NCBI GenBank assembly: GCA_045612065.1
Contig: JAZKYH010000023.1
Span: 1 to 39,684 of the forward strand
DNA from: UBA1189 sp045612065
GTDB taxonomy: Bacteria > Bacteroidota > Bacteroidia > Bacteroidales > Bacteroidaceae
Reading direction: 5' to 3'
Length of the DNA: 39,684 nucleotides
The notes under the pieces are model-generated. The model saw only the letters and a program-made list of their open reading frames with translations. It was not told the DNA's origin and did no database searches. This document shows positions 33,417-39,684 of the stretch, one piece after another (positions within the stretch are counted from its first letter, which is position 1; each line of letters opens with the position of its first letter). The position numbers and the translations under genes were made by a program.

Positions 33417-34694
33417 ATGAAACGATTAGCATTATTTTCGTTGGCCATAGTAATGGCATGGGGTGTCAAGGCGCAGTCGCTCGATGAATGTCGCAGATTG
33501 GCACGCGAGCACTATCCCGAGATCAGACAATATGACCTGATATCAGCGACGGAGCAGTATGACCTGTCCAACGCTGCACGTGCGTGGATACCCCAAGTGG
33601 TGTTGTCGGGTCAGGCCACATACCAGTCGGCGACACCCACCTACCCTGAGGCTTTTGATGCAATGCTCGCTGCTAATGGGGTGGATATGTCGGGTATCCG
33701 CAAAGACCAATACAAGGTGGCTGTTGACATCACGCAAAACATCTGGGATGGCGGACAATCGAAAGCCACACGGGCTATCGCGCAAGCAGAAGCTGCCGAA
33801 CAGCGCAGCCGAGTAGACGTGTCGCTCTATGATTTACAGACGAGGGTCGACAATCTCTACTTTGGCATCCTACTGCTCGATGAGCGTGTGGCTCAGACGG
33901 AGGCTCTCATCGAGGTCTTGGAAAGCAATCTGAGCCGTATGCGCGTGTACTATAATAATGGTGTTGCCATGCAGGCCGATGTGGATGCCGTGGAGGCCGA
34001 GCTGCTCACGACGCGCCAGACACTGGGGCAGATAGAGGCCTCTCGCACAAGTTATCGCAGAATGTTGGAGGTGTTCATCGGCAAACCATTGACAGACACT
34101 GCCCTCTCACGCCCTGCCATGACGGATGTAGCAAGCCGTATCCCTGCCCGCCTGGAGCTCTCTCTATTTGATGCACAGAGCAATAAGCTGGCTGCTCAGC
34201 GACAGGCGATCACCGCTTCGCTGATGCCGCGGTTCAATGCCTTTGCGCAAGGCTACTACGGCTATCCGGGCTTGGACATGTTTAAGAGCATGGTGTCGTC
34301 GGAGTGGACGCTGAATGCCATTGTCGGTGTTCGCATGTCGTGGAATATCGGAGCATTCTATACGAAGAATAATAACCTGAACAGATTGAGCGCCGTAGAG
34401 CGCCAGCTGGCCATTCAGCGTGATGTGTTCCTGTTCAACACACAGCTGCAGACAGCTCAGGACGATGGTGAGATAGTCCGCTTGAGTAGCGCTGTGGAGG
34501 ACGACAACCGCATCGTCGAGTTGCGCCGCTCGGTACGCATGGCTGCAGAGTCAAAGCTGGAGCATGGCATTATCGACCCAACCGACCTGCTGCGCAAGAT
34601 TGCCGACGAGACCCATGCCGCGCTCAATCGTAGCACCCATGAGATAGAATTACTACAAGCTATATATAGACTAAAAACTACATTAAATCAATAA
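33417..34694 (+). CDS. TolC family outer-membrane efflux protein
   Basis: 425-residue exported protein with a signal peptide (MKRLALFSLAIVMAWGVKAQ). The body shows the two outer-membrane-factor repeats with long coiled helices (AIAQAEAAEQRSRVDVSLYD, then VYYNNGVAMQADVDAVEAEL) typical of TolC trimers that span the outer membrane and periplasm. The N-terminal SLDECRRLAREHYPEI is the usual TolC-family start. It would form the exit duct for the ABC-2 exporter encoded downstream, joined by the HlyD-like adaptor. It lies 2 bp after the tetR stop and 3 bp before the adaptor gene. Confidence 0.92.
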   Translation: MKRLALFSLAIVMAWGVKAQSLDECRRLAREHYPEIRQYDLISATEQYDLSNAARAWIPQVVLSGQATYQSATPTYPEAFDAMLAANGVDMSGIRKDQYKVAVDITQNIWDGGQSKATRAIAQAEAAEQRSRVDVSLYDLQTRVDNLYFGILLLDERVAQTEALIEVLESNLSRMRVYYNNGVAMQADVDAVEAELLTTRQTLGQIEASRTSYRRMLEVFIGKPLTDTALSRPAMTDVASRIPARLELSLFDAQSNKLAAQRQAITASLMPRFNAFAQGYYGYPGLDMFKSMVSSEWTLNAIVGVRMSWNIGAFYTKNNNLNRLSAVERQLAIQRDVFLFNTQLQTAQDDGEIVRLSSAVEDDNRIVELRRSVRMAAESKLEHGIIDPTDLLRKIADETHAALNRSTHEIELLQAIYRLKTTLNQ

Positions 34695-34697
34695 ACG

Positions 34698-35582
34698 ATG
34701 AGAAAGATTTTATATCTCGCCGCAGCGATGCTCGCCGTATCGTGTGGCAAGGAAGCGGAGTATGATGCACAAGGCATCTTTGAAGCGACAGAGGTTACCC
34801 TATCGGCCGAGGCATCTGGACGAATCTTATGCTTTGATGCCGCCGAGGGAGAGATGCTGGAGGCGGGTGCAGTGGTGGGTGCCATCGATAGCCTGCAGTT
34901 GCATCTGCAACGCAAGCAGCTGATAGCCCAGCAGTCGGCCCTCTTGAGCAGCCGCCCCGACAAGGAGAAGCAGGTGGCCTCGCTACGCCAACAGATAGCC
35001 ACCCAGCGCAAAGAGCTACAGCGTGTCGAGAATATGCTGCGCGATGGAGCTGCCACACAAAAGCAGCACGATGACCTCGCCGCACAGATAAGTATCCTAA
35101 CCAACCAGCTGGAGGCAACACTATCTACGCTCGACATCAACACCGCTACCATCAATGAAAATGTAGCAGCACTCGAGGCGCAGATTGCCGCCATCGATGA
35201 CCGCATCGCCAAGTGCAACATCGTCTCTCACGTGGGTGGCACCGTGCTTGTCAAATATGCCGAAGCGGGCGAGCTCACTGCCGCAGGCAAGCCCCTGATG
35301 AAGGTGGCCGACCTCAACAATATTTATCTACGAGCATACTTCACATCAGACCAGCTGGCCCGATTGAACCTGGGCGATGAGGTCACCGTGACTGCCGACT
35401 TCGGTGGCGACAAGCGTTACGACTACACTGGCCGTGTGGCCTGGATCTCTGCAGAGAGCGAGTTCACCCCCAAGAGCATTCAGACTCGCGACTCGCGTGC
35501 TAATCTGGTATATGCCGTGAAGATTGCAGTCAAGAATGACGGCCGCCTAAAGATTGGCCTTACTGGAGAGGTGAAGTTTTAA
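34698..35582 (+). CDS. HlyD/membrane-fusion family periplasmic adaptor lipoprotein
   Basis: 294-residue periplasmic adaptor of the HlyD/YbhG type, linking an inner-membrane exporter to TolC. A lipobox (LAVSCGK, Cys16) suggests lipid anchoring instead of the usual membrane helix. The order is first lipoyl half (VTLSAEASGRILCFDAAEGE), a coiled-coil hairpin of about 100 residues rich in Gln, Glu and Lys (from LQLHLQRKQLIAQQSALLSS), second lipoyl half (CNIVSHVGGTVLVKYAEAGE), then a beta-barrel (LYLRAYFTSDQ-like, ending KIGLTGEVKF). Followed by a 129-bp repeat-filled gap before the ATPase genes. Confidence 0.92.
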   Translation: MRKILYLAAAMLAVSCGKEAEYDAQGIFEATEVTLSAEASGRILCFDAAEGEMLEAGAVVGAIDSLQLHLQRKQLIAQQSALLSSRPDKEKQVASLRQQIATQRKELQRVENMLRDGAATQKQHDDLAAQISILTNQLEATLSTLDINTATINENVAALEAQIAAIDDRIAKCNIVSHVGGTVLVKYAEAGELTAAGKPLMKVADLNNIYLRAYFTSDQLARLNLGDEVTVTADFGGDKRYDYTGRVAWISAESEFTPKSIQTRDSRANLVYAVKIAVKNDGRLKIGLTGEVKF

Positions 35583-35587
35583 TTTAC

Positions 35588-35702
35588 TATTTACAAATTT
35601 ACGATTTACTATTGATTTACCATTTGATTATTTGACCATTTGGGCATCGTGATTGTAAATCATTAAAATTCTAAATTGTACATAAATCGCAAATTGTAAA
35701 TA
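35588..35702. repeat. ATTTAC-word palindromic element within the efflux operon
   Basis: The left half repeats ATTTAC words and the right half the complement GTAAAT. TATTTACAAATTTACGATTT (35588-35606) pairs with the segment 35684-35702, AAATCGCAAATTGTAAATA, with one gap and one mismatch. It fills the only large gap in the operon and could fold as a long AU-rich hairpin in the mRNA. Confidence 0.7.
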
Positions 35703-35711
35703 AACCAGTTC

Positions 35712-36611
35712 ATGTCAGCAATAAAAGTAGAAAATATATCGAAGAGCTTCGGCAAGGTCAAGGCGCTCGACAAGGTATCGTTCGAGGTCAAGCACGGTGA
35801 GTTGTTTGGCCTGATTGGTCCTGATGGCGCAGGCAAAACCACCCTTTTCCGCCTGCTGACAACGCTCCTCACTCCCGACGAAGGGCATGCCGAGGTCGAT
35901 GGCCTCGACACCATCGCCGACTACCACGCCATCCGCGAGCGTGTGGGGTATATGCCGGGACGATTCTCGCTCTATCAGGACTTGACGGTGGAGGAGAACC
36001 TAAGCTTCTTTGCTGCCCTGTTTGGGGTGAAGGTCGAGGAGTCTTATGACCTTGTAGCCCCCATCTATCGCCAAATAGAGCCATTCAGCAAACGCCGCGC
36101 AGGGAAACTGTCGGGAGGCATGAAGCAGAAGCTGGCCCTCTCGTGTGCCCTCATCCATCGCCCCAGCGTGCTCTTCCTGGACGAGCCCACGACGGGTGTC
36201 GATGCCGTATCGCGCAGCGAGTTTTGGGACATGCTATCGACGCTCAAGGAGAGAGGCATCACCCTCCTCGTCTCCACCCCCTATATGGACGAGGCATCCC
36301 GCTGCGACCGCATAGCGCTCTGCAACGAAGGAACCATCCTTGGCATTGACACGCCCACCGACATCGTGAAGGAGTTCGACGCTCCACTATATAGCATCAA
36401 GGCCGCCAACATGTATCGCCTGCTCGAGGCTGCGCGCCAGGCGACGGGTGTGGTGCAATGCTACCCCTTTGGCGAGACCCACCACCTGATTGCCGACGAC
36501 AAGTTTGACGCAGCGCTATTCGAGCGGGAGCTCGCCCATGTCGAGGGACTGCACATAGCGGCCACGAAGCCCACGATTGAGGATATGTTTATCAAACTGA
36601 TGAAACGATGA
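35712..36611 (+). CDS. ABC-2 type exporter ATPase, first nucleotide-binding protein
   Basis: 299-residue cytosolic ATPase of an ABC-2 exporter. Walker A is GPDGAGKTT (residues about 37-45), Q-loop near YMPGRFSLYQDLTVEENL, signature KLSGGMKQKLAL near 135, Walker B VLFLDEPTTGVD near 155, and a D-loop and switch region SRSEFWDM; the usual switch His is replaced, the text reading VSTPYMDEASRC. It corresponds to the N-terminal half of E. coli YbhF, here a separate gene. Its stop overlaps the next ATG by 4 bases (ATGA), so the two ATPases are coupled and likely work as a heterodimer. Confidence 0.93.
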   Translation: MSAIKVENISKSFGKVKALDKVSFEVKHGELFGLIGPDGAGKTTLFRLLTTLLTPDEGHAEVDGLDTIADYHAIRERVGYMPGRFSLYQDLTVEENLSFFAALFGVKVEESYDLVAPIYRQIEPFSKRRAGKLSGGMKQKLALSCALIHRPSVLFLDEPTTGVDAVSRSEFWDMLSTLKERGITLLVSTPYMDEASRCDRIALCNEGTILGIDTPTDIVKEFDAPLYSIKAANMYRLLEAARQATGVVQCYPFGETHHLIADDKFDAALFERELAHVEGLHIAATKPTIEDMFIKLMKR

Positions 36612-37348
36612 GCAACACGATAATATCTGTCAACGAACTGACCAAGAGCTTTGGTGACTTCACCGCCGTCAATCGCATCACCTTCGATGTCGAGCGCGGT
36701 GAGATATTCGGCTTCCTCGGAGCCAATGGCGCAGGCAAGACCACTGCGATGCGTATGCTATGCGGGTTGAGCTACCCCACATCGGGCAGCGGCACCATTG
36801 CCGGCTACGACATACTGCACGAGAGCGAGCACATAAAGCGCCACATAGGCTACATGAGCCAGCGCTTCTCACTCTACAATGACCTCACCGTGTGGGAGAA
36901 TATCCGACTCTTTGCAGGCATCTATGGCTTGTCGAAAGCGGAGACCGAAAAGCGTGCTACGGAGCTGCTCGAAAGACTCAACTTCACCTTCGAGCGCAAC
37001 ACCCTTGTGGGCTCATTGCCCCTCGGCTGGAAACAGAAGCTGTCGTTTGCAGTAGCCACCATCCATCGCCCCGAGGTGGTCTTCCTCGATGAGCCTACAG
37101 GCGGTGTAGACCCCATCACCCGCCGTCAGTTCTGGGAGATGATCTACGAAGCCGCAGATAGTGGCACCACCATATTCGTCACCACGCACTATATGGACGA
37201 GGCCGAGTACTGCACACGCGTATCCATCATGGTCGATGGGGAGGTGCGTGCCCTTGACACCCCGTCGCGCCTGAAAGAACAATTTGCCGCAGAGTCAATG
37301 GATGAGGTCTTCCGCATCCTGGCCCGTGGCGCTAAACGAGGAGAGTAA
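36608..37348 (+). CDS. ABC-2 type exporter ATPase, second nucleotide-binding protein
   Basis: 246-residue ATPase, partner of the preceding one. Walker A is GANGAGKTTAMRML near 37, Q-loop near GYMSQRFSLYNDLTVWENI, Walker B VVFLDEPTGGVD near 157, and the switch His is kept (FVTTHYMDEAEYC). The ABC signature is degenerate: LPLGWKQKL replaces LSGGQ-x-x. Since the first protein has a good signature but no switch His, each of the two composite ATP sites may differ in activity, as in asymmetric ABC exporters. This matches the C-terminal half of YbhF. The permease gene follows 5 bp after the stop. Confidence 0.92.
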   Translation: MSNTIISVNELTKSFGDFTAVNRITFDVERGEIFGFLGANGAGKTTAMRMLCGLSYPTSGSGTIAGYDILHESEHIKRHIGYMSQRFSLYNDLTVWENIRLFAGIYGLSKAETEKRATELLERLNFTFERNTLVGSLPLGWKQKLSFAVATIHRPEVVFLDEPTGGVDPITRRQFWEMIYEAADSGTTIFVTTHYMDEAEYCTRVSIMVDGEVRALDTPSRLKEQFAAESMDEVFRILARGAKRGE

Positions 37349-37353
37349 GAAGC

Positions 37354-38463
37354 ATGAGAAATAATTCAACAAGGAGCAACTTCCTGTCATTCGTAAAGAA
37401 AGAGACCCTGCACATCCTGCGCGATGTGCGCACGATGATGCTCGTGCTGCTCATCCCCGTGGTGCTCATGGTGCTCTTTGGCTTTGCCATCTCTACCGAG
37501 GTCAACAACCTGAACGTTGCCGTCGTCGCACCCCACCGTACGGAGGGTGTGCGTCGGATGATAGATAAGCTCGCCAGCAACCCCTATTTCACCCTTGTAG
37601 ACGTGGTGGACAATGCCGATATAGATCCCATGCTACGCAGCGGCAGAACCGATGCCGTGGTGGTATTTGACAAAGACTACGATTACCTGCTGGCACAGCG
37701 TGCCGAGGGTATCGATACCCGCCCTGCAGTGCAGTTCGTCTTCGACGCCTCTAACACCAATGTGGCGCAGACGGGTGCCGCCTACCTGCAAAATGTGATG
37801 GCAGCAGACCTCTCGCAGCAGTCATTGCTCAACCTGCACCTGCTCTACAATCCCCAGATGAAGTCGGCCTACAACTTCGTGCCCGGCATCATGGGTCTCA
37901 TCTTCATCCTCATCTGCGCCATGATGACCTCCGTGTCTATCGTCCGCGAAAAGGAGGTAGGCACCATGGAGGTGCTGCTCGTCTCTCCCGTGCGGCCCAT
38001 CAAGATTATCTTTGCCAAGATGATACCCTACTTCGTCATCTCGTGCATCAACCTTGCCTCCATCCTGCTCATTGCCCGCTACCTGCTCGACATCCCCATG
38101 AGTGGCGGCCTGACGGGCATCATCATCCTCTCGCTCATCTACCTGGTGCTCTCCTTGGGCATGGGGCTCCTCATCTCCACCATCTCTTCCTCACAGGTGG
38201 TAGCGCTGCTCGTGTCGGCCATGCTCCTGCTGATGCCCATGATGATGCTCTCGGGCATGGTGTTCCCCATAGAGAATATGCCTGTCGTGCTGCAACCCAT
38301 ATCCTGCATCATCCCTGCCCGCTGGTACATCGACGCCATCCGCAAGATGATGATCATGGGCCTCCCCTTGTCGACCGTCACGAAGGAACTGGCCATATTG
38401 GTCTTTATGACCGTGGCACTGTTGGTCGTATCGTTCAAGAATTTCAAAGACAAACTCGAGTAA
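37354..38463 (+). CDS. ABC-2 type permease, first subunit
   Basis: 369-residue inner-membrane permease of the ABC-2 (YbhS/YbhR, YhhJ) family. One N-terminal helix (MMLVLLIPVVLMVLFGFAIS) is followed by a periplasmic domain of about 130 residues and five C-terminal helices starting at FVPGIMGLIFILICAMMTSV. The conserved VREKEVGTMEVLLVSPVRP coupling segment lies just after the first of them. Pairs with the next protein to form the transport channel. Preceded by AAGGAG-like purines (GAGAGTAAGAAGC) and followed by the second permease after 4 bp. Confidence 0.92.
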   Translation: MRNNSTRSNFLSFVKKETLHILRDVRTMMLVLLIPVVLMVLFGFAISTEVNNLNVAVVAPHRTEGVRRMIDKLASNPYFTLVDVVDNADIDPMLRSGRTDAVVVFDKDYDYLLAQRAEGIDTRPAVQFVFDASNTNVAQTGAAYLQNVMAADLSQQSLLNLHLLYNPQMKSAYNFVPGIMGLIFILICAMMTSVSIVREKEVGTMEVLLVSPVRPIKIIFAKMIPYFVISCINLASILLIARYLLDIPMSGGLTGIIILSLIYLVLSLGMGLLISTISSSQVVALLVSAMLLLMPMMMLSGMVFPIENMPVVLQPISCIIPARWYIDAIRKMMIMGLPLSTVTKELAILVFMTVALLVVSFKNFKDKLE

Positions 38464-38467
38464 TCCT

Positions 38468-39571
38468 ATGCGACGACTATTCATCCTCATCCAGAAAGAG
38501 TTCATACAGATTTTTCGCAATCCGTTGATACCCAAACTCATCTTCGCCTTCCCCGTGCTGGTGATGCTGGTGATGCCATGGGTCACCTCGATGGAGGTCC
38601 GCAACGTAGCGGTCACCATCATCGACGAAGATGGCTCCACGCTCTCACACCGTATAGCAAGTGACATCCGCGCCGCCGAGTACTTCACCATCAACGATGC
38701 AGCCACCACTCACGACCAGGCCCAGGCCCTGTTGGAGGATTGTCAGACCGACATCATCCTGCACATCCCCGCCCACTTCGAGCGCGACCTCACCAGCATC
38801 GAGCCACAGATGCTGGACATATCGGCCAATGCCGTGAATGCCACGAAGGGCTCGCTCGGCAGCCAATACCTGTTGCAGACCGTAGGCTCCACCCTCACGA
38901 AATACATGAGCGGGCAAGGCATGCCCCAACTTTCAGACTTCTCCGTCGTGCAGCACCGCTACAATCCCACGCTCAACTATCAATACCTGATGATTCCCGC
39001 CCTGATGATTATCCTGCTGATCATGATATGCGGGTTCCTGTCGGCCATCAATATCGTTTCAGAGAAGGAGAACGGCACCATCGAGCAGATCAATGTCACC
39101 CCCATCGGCAAGTTCACCTTCATCCTCGCCAAGCTCATCCCCTTCTGGCTGATAGGCCTCTTTGTCATCTCCATCGCCATCGTCGTGACGCGCATCATCT
39201 ATGGATTGTCTCCCGTAGGCTCCATAGGCAATATCTACTTGGCCTCCGTACTCTTCATCCTCGCCTTCTCTGGCTTTGGCGTGCTGGTGGCCAACCTCTC
39301 CGACAACGTACAGCAGACGATGTTCGTGATGTTCTTCTTCATCCTGGTGTTTATGCTGCTGAGCGGCCTGCTCACCCCCATCAGCTCCATGCCCGAGTGG
39401 GCACAGAAGTTCACCACCATCCTTCCGCCCCGCTACTACATCGACATCATGCGTGCAGTCTACCTGAAGGGGACCACCTTTGTAGAACTGTGGCACCACT
39501 TCACCGCCCTCGGCATTTTCGTCATCCTCTTCAACCTCCTCGCAGTCATCACCTATAGGAAACAATCGTAA
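38468..39571 (+). CDS. ABC-2 type permease, second subunit
   Basis: 367-residue permease with the same plan as its neighbour: helix near 20-40 (LIFAFPVLVMLVMPWVTSME), periplasmic domain of about 130 residues, then five helices from YLMIPALMIILLIMICGFLS. The coupling segment reads VSEKENGTIEQINVTPIGKF. It is the last gene of the operon; no clear terminator is seen before the window edge, only the short palindrome AGGTAT-TG-ATACCT near 39659. Substrate unknown; the E. coli relatives export drugs and bile-like compounds, which is only a guide here. Confidence 0.92.
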   Translation: MRRLFILIQKEFIQIFRNPLIPKLIFAFPVLVMLVMPWVTSMEVRNVAVTIIDEDGSTLSHRIASDIRAAEYFTINDAATTHDQAQALLEDCQTDIILHIPAHFERDLTSIEPQMLDISANAVNATKGSLGSQYLLQTVGSTLTKYMSGQGMPQLSDFSVVQHRYNPTLNYQYLMIPALMIILLIMICGFLSAINIVSEKENGTIEQINVTPIGKFTFILAKLIPFWLIGLFVISIAIVVTRIIYGLSPVGSIGNIYLASVLFILAFSGFGVLVANLSDNVQQTMFVMFFFILVFMLLSGLLTPISSMPEWAQKFTTILPPRYYIDIMRAVYLKGTTFVELWHHFTALGIFVILFNLLAVITYRKQS

Positions 39572-39615
39572 TATGAATGGCTATACTCATACTCACAAAT
39601 TGTTAGAACGTATGT

Positions 39616-39684
39616 TCACATATAGTTTTCATACATCACTCCTCTCATGAGCATATCAAGGTATTGATACCTGAACTCACGCGC
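39616..39684 (-). CDS. Possible 3' end of a convergent gene, cut by window edge
   Basis: On the minus strand one frame is open from the edge for 22 codons, reading FRYQYLDMLMRGVMYENYM before TGA at 39616-39618. The composition looks like protein, and a tail-to-tail gene would fit the 45-bp spacing from the permease stop. I do not recognise the family, and a 22-codon open frame can occur by chance. Confidence 0.3.
   Translation of the reverse strand, partial: AREFRYQYLDMLMRGVMYENYM

Noticed and set aside
38740..39558. 272-residue plus-strand ORF, rich in His, Arg and Pro
   Set aside because: It is a shifted frame of the second permease gene, which has clear membrane helices and the ABC-2 pattern.
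1..39684. CRISPR array, phage island, toxin-antitoxin or other defence system
   Set aside because: No regularly spaced identical repeats and no nuclease, integrase, capsid or antitoxin-like genes were found. The repeats present differ in type and spacing.

Overview
The window is a piece of a Bacteroidota chromosome, most likely order Bacteroidales (Prevotella/Bacteroides-like; the genus cannot be fixed from sequence alone). The evidence is a fused SecDF, a DUF2723 membrane protein, an OMP_b-brl_3 type TonB-dependent receptor, a TlpA-like lipoprotein, a nucleoside kinase overlapping rpoN, and repeated -7 boxes of the form TAnnTTTG with TTG or TTTG about 19-20 bp upstream, which is the Bacteroidales housekeeping promoter. 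No phage, conjugative element, IS transposase, CRISPR array or rRNA was seen.

Layout. 1-961 (-): 5' part of a POT peptide transporter, cut by the window edge. 1369-2079 (+): pyrH, behind a 190-bp inverted-repeat element. 2195-2276: tRNA-Leu(CAA), its promoter and terminator, then about 650 bp with a decayed coding remnant. 2987-4324 (-): TlpA-like lipoprotein. 4508-8510 (+): DUF2723 glycosyltransferase-like protein and a polysaccharide deacetylase. 8511-9300: repeat arms, a structured leader and a 42-codon ORF. 9299-9384 (-): tRNA-Leu(UAA). 9489-10631 (+): DUF5715/M15-like peptidase. 10650-13750 (-): nucleoside kinase and rpoN. 13827-15602 (-): GH123-like glycosidase. 15917-18901 (-): secDF. 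19256-21303 (-): M28 peptidase, CAT-like acetyltransferase, sufE. 21396-22877 (-): cysS. 23039-25549 (-): outer-membrane receptor. 25739-26575 (-): AraC regulator, divergent from 26785-31122 (+), a large fused 2-hydroxyacyl-CoA dehydratase activase/component protein, followed by an NhaD-type antiporter. 32788-39571 (+): a seven-gene TetR-TolC-HlyD-ABC-ABC-permease-permease efflux operon. The last 69 bases may be the 3' end of a convergent gene.

The most notable content lies in the non-coding layer rather than in a new protein system. At least four places carry one element: a short purine/pyrimidine hairpin followed 8-10 nt later by CATCGCG. Two of these lie in frame inside the dehydratase-activase gene, at domain boundaries, and a third linker of the same gene is made of TCAATT words normally typical of intergenic DNA. 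A second architecture, short 6-7 bp words repeated in one arm and their complement in the other, appears at 8627-8759 and 35588-35702. A third, about 85-90 bp element occurs at 25648 and 32523. The efflux operon has a clear promoter with a perfect 16-bp palindrome directly after its -7 box, which is a good candidate for the TetR operator.
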